Below are positions 8,851 through 17,524 of a stretch of 64,000 nt of DNA, in pieces. Location: assembly GCF_003049525.1 (NCBI RefSeq), contig NZ_PYWL01000007.1, positions 1 through 64,000 on the forward strand, in the 5' to 3' direction. Positions within the stretch are counted from its first letter, which is position 1; the number at the start of each line of letters is the position of its first letter. This DNA comes from Lysinibacillus fusiformis. GTDB lineage: Bacteria > Bacillota > Bacilli > Bacillales_A > Planococcaceae. The position numbers and the translations under genes are program-made. The notes beneath the pieces are model-generated. The model saw only the letters and a program-made list of their open reading frames with translations. It searched no databases and was not told where the DNA came from.

Positions 8851-9843
8851 ATGATTTTCGTTGATAATAAAGGGATCCATGATCCGCGTGTTAACCTTGC
8901 TATTGAGGAGTATTTACTTAAAACAATGGATGTTGAAAAGGAGCCAGTGCTACTTTTCTATATTAACCAGCCGTCCATCATTATTGGTAAAAATCAAAAT
9001 ACCATTGAAGAAATTAATACGGATTATGTAGAAGATAATGACATTATTGTTGTTCGCCGTTTGTCTGGCGGTGGAGCCGTGTATCATGATTTAGGAAATC
9101 TTAATTTCAGTTTTATTACAAACGATGATGGCGATAGCTTTATGAATTATAAAAAATTCACGCAGCCAGTAGTAGATGCTTTGGCAAAAATGGGTGTGAA
9201 TGCAGAGCTTTCAGGACGTAATGATATTCTTGCAGAGGGTCGTAAAGTTTCCGGAAATGCCCAGTTTTCTACACGAGGCCGTATGTTCAGTCATGGTACG
9301 TTGATGTTTGATACTGAAATAGATGCCGTTGTGTCAGCCTTAAAAGTCAAAAAGGATAAGATTGAATCTAAAGGAATTAAATCCATTCGCTCCCGAGTAG
9401 CAAACATTTCTGAGTTTTTAAAAGAGAAGATGACGATAGAAGAATTTCGTCTTGAAATTTTAAAATCCATTTTCGGTGGCGAAGCAAACATTCGTTATTA
9501 TGAACTGACGGATCAAGATTGGGAAAATATTCATAAGCTTTCAGCAGAACGTTATCAAACATGGGAATGGAATTATGGTAAATCGCCGCGCTTTAATATT
9601 CAAAAGACGCACCGTTTCCCAACAGGAGGCATTGATATTCGCCTTGAAGTTAATCATGGTGTCATCGAAGAGGCACATATTTTTGGTGATTTCTTTGGTG
9701 TAGGGGATATGACTGATATAGAACAACGCCTAGTTGGGACAAACCATGATAGAACGGCTATAGCAGAAGCATTAGCAGATATTGATATTCCTACATATTT
9801 TGGTGGAATTTCAACTGAGGACTTTTTACAATTAATTTATTAA
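8851..9843 (+). CDS. lplJ: Lipoate-protein ligase
   Basis: A 330-aa protein. It activates free lipoate with ATP and attaches it to lipoyl domains (GcvH, E2 subunits). It shows the RRLSGGGAVYHDLGNLNFSF motif region at about 70-90 and the catalytic-lysine region GRKVSGNAQ at about 130, followed by a C-terminal accessory domain (from about 240). Length matches B. subtilis LplJ. AAGGAGGAAACG precedes the ATG. Divergent to yhfH, as in Bacillus. Confidence 0.92.
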   Translation: MIFVDNKGIHDPRVNLAIEEYLLKTMDVEKEPVLLFYINQPSIIIGKNQNTIEEINTDYVEDNDIIVVRRLSGGGAVYHDLGNLNFSFITNDDGDSFMNYKKFTQPVVDALAKMGVNAELSGRNDILAEGRKVSGNAQFSTRGRMFSHGTLMFDTEIDAVVSALKVKKDKIESKGIKSIRSRVANISEFLKEKMTIEEFRLEILKSIFGGEANIRYYELTDQDWENIHKLSAERYQTWEWNYGKSPRFNIQKTHRFPTGGIDIRLEVNHGVIEEAHIFGDFFGVGDMTDIEQRLVGTNHDRTAIAEALADIDIPTYFGGISTEDFLQLIY

Positions 9844-9875
9844 GAAAAATTCGATTTCATGTAATGATTTAGCCT

Positions 9876-9913
9876 AAAGGTTCGCTGACAATTATGTCGT
9901 CGAACCTTTTTTT
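9876..9913 (+). terminator. Terminator of lplJ
   Basis: AAAGGTTCG / CGAACCTTT stem with a 16-nt loop and a TTTTTTT tail. Confidence 0.8.
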
Positions 9914-9943
9914 GATACAATATAGTTAGAAAGGAGTGTTGAT

Positions 9944-10648
9944 ATGGAAAAGCATCGAATATTCATAGTTGAAGATGATGTGAAGATTGCATCATTACTA
10001 GCGGAAACGCTTAGAAAATATCAATACGAAGTTGAAACCATTCAAGAATTTGATCATCTTATAGAAGAATTTACAGCATTTAATCCACATATGGTGCTGC
10101 TTGATATAAATTTACCTTCATATGATGGCTACTATTGGTGCCGTCAGCTACGTCAGCATACAACGTGTCCAATTATTTTTATTTCTGCTCGCTCAGGGGA
10201 AATGGACCAAATTTTTGCACTTGAAAATGGGGGCGATGATTTTATTACAAAGCCCTTTAATTATGAAATTGTCTTGGCTAAAATTCGTAGTCATTTGCGT
10301 CGTACATATGGTGAGTATGCTACAAGGCAAGAGGAGCGGACAATTAAGCAAGGACAGCTTATTCTTCATTTAGAGAGGATGGAGCTGCATAAAAATGAAT
10401 TAGAAATCCCACTCCAGAAAAAAGAGTGTATTATTTTAGAATTGCTTATGGGGAATGCTCCGAAAGTAGTAACACGGGAGCAACTATTAGAGGAACTTTG
10501 GGATGATCAAGCATTTGTCGATGAAAATACGTTGAATGTTAATATGACTCGCGTCCGTAAAAAATTAGCGGATTATCAAATTGCATCAACTATTGAAACT
10601 GTGCGTGGCGCAGGCTATCGATTCATATTGAGTGCGGGTGAATTATAG
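9944..10648 (+). CDS. BceR-like response regulator
   Basis: A 234-aa OmpR-family regulator. The receiver has D54 (VLLDINLP) and K103 (DDFITKPF); the DNA-binding winged helix spans about 135-232 (TREQLLEELWDD ... TVRGAGYRF). With the following short-loop kinase and BceAB-type transporter it forms a peptide-antibiotic (bacitracin-type) resistance module. The kinase GTG overlaps its stop codon by one base. The family activates its own ABC transporter; here regulator, kinase and transporter lie in one unidirectional run, so feedback on the whole run is possible. Confidence 0.88.
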   Translation: MEKHRIFIVEDDVKIASLLAETLRKYQYEVETIQEFDHLIEEFTAFNPHMVLLDINLPSYDGYYWCRQLRQHTTCPIIFISARSGEMDQIFALENGGDDFITKPFNYEIVLAKIRSHLRRTYGEYATRQEERTIKQGQLILHLERMELHKNELEIPLQKKECIILELLMGNAPKVVTREQLLEELWDDQAFVDENTLNVNMTRVRKKLADYQIASTIETVRGAGYRFILSAGEL

Positions 10649-11631
10649 TGGGCTGGAAATTATTTTTACGTGATTATGCATCATTTATTGTATTTCAGCT
10701 CCTATTAGTTGGCTTTATCATGGTGTTATATGGACTAGATGGATTCAGAAATATCGATACAGCTATATATTCCTTCTGTATCAGTCTTGTGCTGCTCTGT
10801 TCATTTTTACTTGTTCGCTATTTAATGCGGCAACGTTATTTGTTGAAAATATCCCAGCTACCAACAGCAATGGAGGATGTGTTACAAAAAAATGCCAAAA
10901 CGCCAGAAGCAATGCAAACAGAGAAATATATGCATGAGCTATATCGACTCTATCAACATGAGCTGCATTCATTATACGCTAGTCAAAAACGTCATGATCA
11001 ATTTATGAATCAGTGGGTGCATCAGATGAAAACACCTATATCTGTCATAGAGTTACTGCTGCAGGATGATCGTCCGCTGGATAAGAAAAATGTGCAGGAG
11101 GAAATTGATCGTTTACGTAGAGGCTTAGACATGGTGCTTGTAAATGCACGATTAGAAAACTTCGAAGATGATATGCAAGTAGAACAGGTTGCATTAAAGT
11201 CCATAGTGACTGCAACTGTTAATGAGAATAAACGTTTATTTATTACGAAAAGAGTATTCCCTGAAATTCATATTGAAGATGATCTTATTGTGGCGAGTGA
11301 TTCGAAATGGCTTCGCTTCATTCTCGGTCAGTTTGTAACCAATGCAGTGAAATACACATTTGAAGCCAATAAAAAAATAGTCATTTCTGCTATTAAAAAG
11401 GATGATTATGTACAGCTAGCCATTTGCGATGAGGGGATCGGTATTCCAGCTTCTGACCTTTCACGTGTTACGAAGGCCTTTTTTACTGGTGAAAATGGGC
11501 GGAAAACAGGGGAGTCTACTGGGATGGGCCTTTATTTAGCCAAGGAAATTTGCGAGAAGCTTGGACATGAATTGGCTATTTCATCAGAGGTAGGAAAAGG
11601 GACGATTGTTACAGTGACATTTACAAATTAG
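10648..11631 (+). CDS. BceS-like intramembrane-sensing histidine kinase
   Basis: A 327-aa protein. Two N-terminal helices (about 12-29 and 38-58) are separated by a very short external loop, the mark of intramembrane-sensing kinases that read the state of a partner ABC transporter. Phosphoacceptor H125 lies in VHQMKTPISV, which replaces the common HELRTP. The ATPase domain shows ICDEGIGIP and STGMGLYLAKEI. GTG start. It pairs with the upstream regulator and, by family knowledge, with BceAB. Confidence 0.88.
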   Translation: MGWKLFLRDYASFIVFQLLLVGFIMVLYGLDGFRNIDTAIYSFCISLVLLCSFLLVRYLMRQRYLLKISQLPTAMEDVLQKNAKTPEAMQTEKYMHELYRLYQHELHSLYASQKRHDQFMNQWVHQMKTPISVIELLLQDDRPLDKKNVQEEIDRLRRGLDMVLVNARLENFEDDMQVEQVALKSIVTATVNENKRLFITKRVFPEIHIEDDLIVASDSKWLRFILGQFVTNAVKYTFEANKKIVISAIKKDDYVQLAICDEGIGIPASDLSRVTKAFFTGENGRKTGESTGMGLYLAKEICEKLGHELAISSEVGKGTIVTVTFTN

Positions 11632-11642
11632 GGGGAGCTAGG

Positions 11643-12068
11643 ATGACAGAAGTAAGCATTGAAGGCTGGCTATTAAATATCGATAAAGAGAAAACAAAGT
11701 CTCTTTTTATGACACATTTGCAAGAGGGCGATCAAGTAACTTATCAAAATTTCGTCATGGCAAATGAAGTGCTAAATGAAGAACTACTGCATTTTTCAAA
11801 TATCCTTGGGTTAAACTTACAACAACCAACATTATTAAATGCGTTTCCTGTCGATGGTCAACAGATTATGTATAGTGGACATTACACTGTATATGGTGAA
11901 ATTCTAGAGGGAGAAATGGATGCCTGGGATGTCATTATAGGAGAGCATTGTTTTAGTTTGGTAGCTGAAGAGTCCGTTTTAGAATTAACAGAGCCCCATT
12001 TTCAAATCGGCTTTGAAGTTGTATTACAGTGGCTTTTACCGCAATCATTAGAATTAATGAAGAAATAA
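11643..12068 (+). CDS. Unidentified 141-aa protein inside the Bce-type operon
   Basis: Starts 11 nt after the kinase stop (ribosome site GGGGGAGC) and ends 12 nt before bceA, so it is clearly part of the operon. The product is acidic and soluble-looking with no signal peptide or membrane segment. Recognisable stretches are MTEVSIEGWLLNI at the start, YSGHYTVYGEILEGEMDAWDV in the middle and FEVVLQWLLPQS near the end. I do not recognise a family. Typical BceRS-BceAB clusters do not carry a gene here. An accessory or immunity role is only a guess. Confidence 0.75.
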   Translation: MTEVSIEGWLLNIDKEKTKSLFMTHLQEGDQVTYQNFVMANEVLNEELLHFSNILGLNLQQPTLLNAFPVDGQQIMYSGHYTVYGEILEGEMDAWDVIIGEHCFSLVAEESVLELTEPHFQIGFEVVLQWLLPQSLELMKK

Positions 12069-12080
12069 GGTGAATTTAGC

Positions 12081-12857
12081 ATGCCTATATTACAAATTAA
12101 AGATGTGACAAAAGTTTATGAAGGCAAGGTCACACATCGTGCCTTAAATCAATTGAGCTTTGACGTGGAAGAAGGTGAATTTTTAGCAGTTATGGGCCCT
12201 TCTGGAAGTGGTAAAACAACATTATTGAATATTATTTCTACTATTGATGAACCAACGAGTGGAGAGATAATTTTAGATGGCATGAATCCTCATAAGCTTA
12301 ATGCAACAGAGCTTGCCTACTTTAGAAGAAGGCAGCTAGGCTTTGTCTTTCAGGACTTCAATCTTCTGCATATGCTAACAGTTGAGGAGAATATTGTGTT
12401 GCCGTTAACATTGGACCAGCAACCGTTAGAGGTAATGGAGGAACGGCTGGCTAATATTGTCGATAAGTTAGATTTGACGCCCTTCTTGCATAAGCGTCCA
12501 AATGAAATTTCGGGTGGACAAGCACAGAGAACCGCCATAGGTCGAGCACTTATTCATAATCCGAGTCTCATTTTAGCAGATGAGCCAACAGGTAATTTAG
12601 ATTCGAATTCTTCACGAGATGTACTTGAACTTTTAACGAAAGTAAATAAAGATAAACGCACGACGATTGTGATGGTAACGCATGATCCAATTGCAGCAAG
12701 TTACTGTGATCGAGTGCTATTCATAAAAGATGGCGAATTTTTCAATGAAATTTATCGAGATGACCGCCGTCAAATGTTTTTCCAACGTATATTAAATGTT
12801 TTGAGCTTACTAGGAGGAGGGCAAGTAGGTGACCTTTCGACAATTCGCTTACCGTAA
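12081..12857 (+). CDS. BceA-like ABC transporter ATP-binding protein
   Basis: A 258-aa MacB/BceA-type ATPase. Walker A GPSGSGKTT (about 40-48), Q-loop FQDFNLL, signature SGGQAQRTAIGRAL, Walker B LILADEPTGNLDS and switch H in VTHD. It energises the BceB-type permease, whose GTG start lies 29 nt inside the 3' end of this gene. In this family the pair frees lipid-II-cycle intermediates from bacitracin-like or lantibiotic peptides and signals to the kinase. Confidence 0.9.
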   Translation: MPILQIKDVTKVYEGKVTHRALNQLSFDVEEGEFLAVMGPSGSGKTTLLNIISTIDEPTSGEIILDGMNPHKLNATELAYFRRRQLGFVFQDFNLLHMLTVEENIVLPLTLDQQPLEVMEERLANIVDKLDLTPFLHKRPNEISGGQAQRTAIGRALIHNPSLILADEPTGNLDSNSSRDVLELLTKVNKDKRTTIVMVTHDPIAASYCDRVLFIKDGEFFNEIYRDDRRQMFFQRILNVLSLLGGGQVGDLSTIRLP

Positions 12858-14763
12858 TGTCGTACGGAACAGCCGGATATATGGTGCCTTTTTCATGGCG
12901 AGCTTTTTTTCTGTGGCTGTATTTTTTATCTATTCAATGCTGATGTTTCATCCTGATATTGAACGAGGAATATTAGGAGAAGTATCACTTATTGGCATGG
13001 TGGGTGCTGAAATTGTACTCGTCCTTTTTACGTTATTCTTTTTATATTATTCTATGAGTGCCTTTTTAGAGGCTAGATCACATGAATTTGCGATGTTATT
13101 GCATCTAGGAATGGAAAAGCGTCAGATGAATAAACTTGTCTTTCTTGAGACAATGATTATTGGGGCAGGCTCCATCATTGTAGGAATTGTTTTTGGCTTT
13201 TCTTTTTCAAAATTCTTTTTCATGATTGTGCGAGAAATTTTACATTTGGATGAATTACCATTGTATGTTTCCTGGCAGCCATTCCTACTCACAATAGGCG
13301 TATTCACAAGTGCCTTTGTCGTCATTTCTTTTATTAGTGTATATTTTACACGAGAGAGGAAATTACGAGATCTAATTAAAGGTAGCGATTATTTAAATAG
13401 TTTAACAACTTATTCCAAAATTCGGGCTATATACGGTATTACTTTAATTTTAGGGACTTATATTCTCGCGTTTGTTGTAGGACATACGTCTTTAATAGGA
13501 CTAACGCTATTAATACCATTTTCAGCAACATTTGGTACTTATTATTTTTTCAGCGATTCTGTCCCGTGTTTTTTAGACTTAGCACGTGGTAAACGTAAAT
13601 TTCATTGGCAACGCTATCGTCTGCTCTCACTAGCTGAGCAAACTCATATTATGATGGATAATGTGAAAATGTTTTTTGTCGTTACTATGGTGTCCACACT
13701 CGCATTTTTATCTGTAGGTGTATTAGCGACAATGTCTTCTTACACAACCCAATATGATCGTTTAAATCCATTGGGCTTAGTTTATAAGGGGGATATTGAT
13801 AATCCTTTTGAGCGAGAGCATATAAATTCTTTGCGTCTGCAATTAGAAGAGAAGGGGTTATCCTATCAGCTGTCCCGCTTTGTTGTTGTTAAGCAAACAT
13901 CTTCTTTCACGCAAAATGAAGTAGAGGTTTTTCGTGAGTCCGATATGAATGTCTTGCTATCTTCCTATAGTTATCCACTTCTAAATCTTGGTCCCGGTGA
14001 AGCGGTATTTATTCCTTATTCAGAGGATTCACTAAAAAAATTAAAAAATAGAGTTGTGCATACAGTGCTTGAAGAAAATTCGATACCAATTACAATTGAT
14101 AGTGTTTATCCTAAGATTGTGTTTCCTGGTTCAATTGTAAGCGTAAACTCGATCGTTATTAGTGATGAGGATTTTGCAAAGCTTATTCTTCCTATTTCTG
14201 AGAAAAACATTATTCAACCAAGCTATCATTTATTTACATTTGTTATTCCACAGTGGATGGAAACGAAGGAAGTCGGTAAGGACATCGATTATTTAGAATC
14301 CAATTTATATTTTCTTAAAAAGGATAAATTCAGTCCATTCTACTTTGAAAATGCCGGTTTAAATTATTCTTATATATTAGCTACCTATTCATTATTTACA
14401 TTAGTGGGAGTTCTAGTAGCTACCGTATTCTTACTGGCTGCAGGAAGCTTTATCTATTTCAAATTGCATACATCACTAGAGAGAGAAAAGCGTAAATTTG
14501 ATGTTTTAATGCGTATGGGTTTAACGGATATAGAGTTAAAGAAGCTTGTTAACCGCCATTTATTTCCTCAATTCTTCTTACCGTGGGGCGTTGCTATGAT
14601 GCACAGTGCCTTTGCGTTTCTAATGGTACAGGGCATTTTGAAAGATATCGCGAATATTTCTATTGTAAAAGAAGTATTCTTTGCTTTTGGCTTTTTTGTA
14701 TTAATTCAAGTAGTGTATTTTTATTTAATTCGTTGGCGATACATTTCTCATATTCGTTCGTAA
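12829..14763 (+). CDS. BceB-like ABC transporter permease
   Basis: A 644-aa protein from GTG 12829, set by AGGAGGAGG 8 nt upstream although it overlaps bceA by 29 nt. FtsX/MacB-like helices occupy the N-terminal ~310 residues. A large extracellular domain (about 315-515) follows, then three C-terminal helices. The big loop between helices 7 and 8 is the hallmark of BceB-type permeases and sets peptide specificity. Substrate not predictable from sequence alone. Confidence 0.88.
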   Translation: MTFRQFAYRNVVRNSRIYGAFFMASFFSVAVFFIYSMLMFHPDIERGILGEVSLIGMVGAEIVLVLFTLFFLYYSMSAFLEARSHEFAMLLHLGMEKRQMNKLVFLETMIIGAGSIIVGIVFGFSFSKFFFMIVREILHLDELPLYVSWQPFLLTIGVFTSAFVVISFISVYFTRERKLRDLIKGSDYLNSLTTYSKIRAIYGITLILGTYILAFVVGHTSLIGLTLLIPFSATFGTYYFFSDSVPCFLDLARGKRKFHWQRYRLLSLAEQTHIMMDNVKMFFVVTMVSTLAFLSVGVLATMSSYTTQYDRLNPLGLVYKGDIDNPFEREHINSLRLQLEEKGLSYQLSRFVVVKQTSSFTQNEVEVFRESDMNVLLSSYSYPLLNLGPGEAVFIPYSEDSLKKLKNRVVHTVLEENSIPITIDSVYPKIVFPGSIVSVNSIVISDEDFAKLILPISEKNIIQPSYHLFTFVIPQWMETKEVGKDIDYLESNLYFLKKDKFSPFYFENAGLNYSYILATYSLFTLVGVLVATVFLLAAGSFIYFKLHTSLEREKRKFDVLMRMGLTDIELKKLVNRHLFPQFFLPWGVAMMHSAFAFLMVQGILKDIANISIVKEVFFAFGFFVLIQVVYFYLIRWRYISHIRS

Positions 14764-14831
14764 TGTATTTGTTTAAAAGAGAAAAAAATGAATTATTTAA
14801 CGTAATTTATGACATGAAATAAAAAGACTGA

Positions 14832-14860
14832 TTGTTTTTTACATATATTTCTTATATAAT
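14832..14860 (+). promoter_or_regulatory. Sigma-A promoter of lcfB
   Basis: TTGTTT (14832-14837), 17-bp spacer, TATAAT (14855-14860). The start site should fall near 14867, inside the FadR-like site. Confidence 0.6.
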
Positions 14861-14865
14861 ATTAC

Positions 14866-14883
14866 TGAATAACGATTCATTTT
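14866..14883 (+). promoter_or_regulatory. FadR-like operator at the lcfB start site
   Basis: An 18-bp sequence beginning TGAATAACGATTCA matches the B. subtilis FadR consensus TGAATGAMTANTCATTCA at about 14 of 18 positions and directly follows the -10 box. B. subtilis lcfB belongs to the FadR regulon, in which long-chain acyl-CoA relieves repression. Consensus recalled from general knowledge, not computed. Confidence 0.55.
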
Positions 14884-14905
14884 ATACGATAAGGGGATGG
14901 TGTAA

Positions 14906-16453
14906 TTGAATTTAGTTTCACGTGTTCGTCAACAGGCAACAGAACAGCCGGAAAAAGTTGCGTATCATTTTATGGGGAAAGATACGACATACGGAGAATT
15001 CGAGCAAACAGTTGGTCGTTTTGCAAAGGGATTACAAGATTTGGGTGTTGAAAAAGGGGATCATGTGGCGTTTTTACTCGGCAATACACCACATTATTTA
15101 ATTGCTTTGTATGCAACAATGCGTTTAGGGGCAACGGCAATTCCTGTTAACCCTATTTATACACCAGATGAAATTTCTTATATTTTGCATAATGGCGATG
15201 TAAAAGCAGTTATTGCGCTGGATCTTTTACTACCATTAGTGGAGAAAGGTGTACAAGCATTTCCGCAGGTTAAAGCATTTGTAGTTTGTGAAACAACGGC
15301 AGATATAGCGGAAAAAGTAGCAGCTTTATCACCAAGTGCGCAAGAAAAAACTCATTTATTTACACAAATCATCGCGAATACTTCTCAATCTTTACAACCT
15401 GTTGAAGTGGCAGATGATGACAATGCTATTATTTTATATACTTCGGGCACTACTGGCACTCCAAAAGGAGCGATGCTTACGCATGAAAATGTCTATTCAA
15501 ATGCGCGTGATGTTGCCCATTATTTAGATATCCAAGAAAAGGATCGTGTCATTGCCACATTACCTGTATTCCATGTCTTTGCTTTAACAGTTGTTGTAAA
15601 CGCGCCATTATTAAGTGGAGCAACAGTTTTACTAGCACCTAGATTTAGCCCTACAGAAATTTTTGCTTTAGCGCGAGAGCAAAAAGCAACAGTCTTTGCT
15701 GGGGTACCAACTATGTATAATTTCTTATACCAATTACCTGAAGGCAATCCTGAAGATTTTTCGACAATTCGTTTAGCTATTTCAGGAGGAGCATCTTTAC
15801 CAGTTGCACTATTACATAATTTCGAGCAGAAATTTAATGTGCGTGTATCAGAAGGATATGGCTTATCAGAGGCATCACCTGTGACGTGTTTTAATCCTTT
15901 GGATCGTGACCGTAAAGCTGGATCTATTGGTACATCGATTAGCAATGTGGAAAATAGAGTTGTCGATGTAAACGGTCAGGAAGTACCTGTTGGCGAGGTT
16001 GGAGAGTTAATAGTACGTGGCCCTAACGTAATGAAGGGGTATTATAAAATGCCAGAGGAAACGGCAATGACAATCCGTGATGGCTGGCTCTATACAGGCG
16101 ATTTAGCAAGAGTGGATGACGAAGGCTATTTTTATATTGTCGATCGTAAAAAGGATATGATCATTGTAGGAGGCTTTAATGTCTATCCTAGAGAGGTCGA
16201 GGAAGTATTGTTTGCCCATAATAACATTGTAGAGGCAGCGGTAGTTGGATTCCCTGATCCTAACTTAGGAGAGGCAGTTCATGCATATGTGGTATTAAAA
16301 GAAGTGGCGGCCACTACGACGGAAGATCTTCTATCGTATTGTGGTAAGCATATGGTGAAATATAAGGTGCCTAAGGTCATTGAAATTATGGATGAATTAC
16401 CTAAAAATACGACTGGAAAAATACTTCGCCGTTCCTTAAAAGAAAAAGTATAA
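14906..16453 (+). CDS. lcfB: Long-chain fatty acid-CoA ligase
   Basis: A 515-aa ANL-superfamily enzyme that adenylates fatty acids and transfers them to CoA, feeding beta-oxidation. The AMP-binding motif is ILYTSGTTGTPKGAM, then GYGLSEASPV, YTGDLARVDDEGY and the C-terminal lysine region NTTGKILRR. TTG start at 14906 after AAGGGGATGG. Length is close to B. subtilis LcfB (YhfL), which also lies near lplJ. The FadR-like operator supports this name. Confidence 0.82.
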   Translation: MNLVSRVRQQATEQPEKVAYHFMGKDTTYGEFEQTVGRFAKGLQDLGVEKGDHVAFLLGNTPHYLIALYATMRLGATAIPVNPIYTPDEISYILHNGDVKAVIALDLLLPLVEKGVQAFPQVKAFVVCETTADIAEKVAALSPSAQEKTHLFTQIIANTSQSLQPVEVADDDNAIILYTSGTTGTPKGAMLTHENVYSNARDVAHYLDIQEKDRVIATLPVFHVFALTVVVNAPLLSGATVLLAPRFSPTEIFALAREQKATVFAGVPTMYNFLYQLPEGNPEDFSTIRLAISGGASLPVALLHNFEQKFNVRVSEGYGLSEASPVTCFNPLDRDRKAGSIGTSISNVENRVVDVNGQEVPVGEVGELIVRGPNVMKGYYKMPEETAMTIRDGWLYTGDLARVDDEGYFYIVDRKKDMIIVGGFNVYPREVEEVLFAHNNIVEAAVVGFPDPNLGEAVHAYVVLKEVAATTTEDLLSYCGKHMVKYKVPKVIEIMDELPKNTTGKILRRSLKEKV

Positions 16454-16468
16454 AGCGAAAAAAGCTAC

Positions 16469-16494
16469 TATTGAAAAATGGTAGCTCTTTTTTT
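16469..16494 (+). terminator. Terminator of lcfB
   Basis: GCTACTA / TGGTAGC hairpin followed by TCTTTTTTT, beginning about 15 nt after the lcfB stop. Confidence 0.65.
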
Positions 16495-16621
16495 GTGTAC
16501 ATTATTCGTATAATAGTAAAATCAGTTGAGGTAAGTTATCTGTAAGTGATAAAATCAAACTTGTGAAATCTTCTACATACTTTTCAATAGCTTGTCATAT
16601 AGTGAGGAAGTAATGTAAAAA

Positions 16622-16664
16622 GACGTACAAAACTGGAACCCTTTGATGTAAGGCTACGTCAAAG
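16622..16664 (+). other. Structured leader upstream of the DedA gene
   Basis: CTTTGATGTA (16641-16650) and TACGTCAAAG (16655-16664) form a 10-bp stem with one G-T pair and a 4-nt AGGC loop. An upstream GACGTA (16622-16627) can instead pair with TACGTC in the same right arm, so two folds compete. There is no T-run after it. I do not recognise a known riboswitch class. Confidence 0.35.
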
Positions 16665-16705
16665 CTTTTAGGTAAAAATACTATTGAAAGAGAGCATACA
16701 AAAAC

Positions 16706-17353
16706 ATGATAGAACTCATTCAGGAGTTAATAAGCTTTATTGTGCATATCGATGTGCATTTAGAAGAAATCATTCGTGATTTTGGTAATTGGAGTTATCT
16801 TATTTTATTTGCCATTGTTTTTGTAGAAACAGGCGTCGTTATTTTCCCATTCTTACCAGGTGATTCATTACTATTCGCAAGTGGTACATTGGCTGCTGCA
16901 ATGGGAGCCTTTGATATGTGGATATTAATACCAGTATTTTTAGCAGCGGCCATTTTAGGTGATACAATGAATTATCATATTGGTCATAAAGTTGGAACGT
17001 CGATTCCTCCAAAGAGCCTTCTCGGAAGAGTTGTAAAAAAAGAACGTATGGAAGCAGCTGAAAAATTCTTCAATACACATGGTGGAAAAACAATTGTAAT
17101 AGCCCGTTTTATGCCGTTTATTCGTACATTTATCCCATTCGTAGCGGGAGCAAGTAAAATGAATTATAGCTACTTCTTACTTTATAATATTTTAGGTGCT
17201 ATTTTATGGGTATTCAGCTGTACATTACTTGGTTATTTCTTTGGTAATATTCCTATTATTAAAGATAACTTCTCAGTTGTGCTTATATTGATTATTTTTA
17301 TCTCTGTCGTTCCAGCAGTAATTGGTGCGATAAAAGCCAAAGTTAGCAAATAA
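16706..17353 (+). CDS. DedA-family membrane protein
   Basis: A 215-aa protein with four to six hydrophobic segments and the DedA signature: FVETGVVIFPFLPGDSLLF (about 40-58), GDTMNYHIGHKVG, then FFNTHGGKTIVIARFMPFIRTFIPFVAG. Members are lipid scramblases or flippases, for example for undecaprenyl phosphate or phosphatidylethanolamine recycling. The acidic and arginine residues needed for function are present. Monocistronic, with its own terminator; the leader upstream looks structured. Confidence 0.88.
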   Translation: MIELIQELISFIVHIDVHLEEIIRDFGNWSYLILFAIVFVETGVVIFPFLPGDSLLFASGTLAAAMGAFDMWILIPVFLAAAILGDTMNYHIGHKVGTSIPPKSLLGRVVKKERMEAAEKFFNTHGGKTIVIARFMPFIRTFIPFVAGASKMNYSYFLLYNILGAILWVFSCTLLGYFFGNIPIIKDNFSVVLILIIFISVVPAVIGAIKAKVSK

Positions 17354-17357
17354 TTTG

Positions 17358-17402
17358 GACAGTCCTAACGTGATGCCACATCACTGGGACTGTCTTTTTT
17401 TA
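17358..17402 (+). terminator. Terminator of the DedA gene
   Basis: GACAGTCC / GGGACTGTC outer stem with an inner GTGATG / CATCAC stem, then a seven-T tail. Confidence 0.85.
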
Positions 17403-17524
17403 GGTAGAAAAAAGAACTAGTAAATCTATAATGATGATGATAAATTATATTGAAGTATAAGCATCAGGTCGTAAAAAATGCTATACTATTAATTACTAGA
17501 ATGTGGAGAAATGGGGGCAACGAA

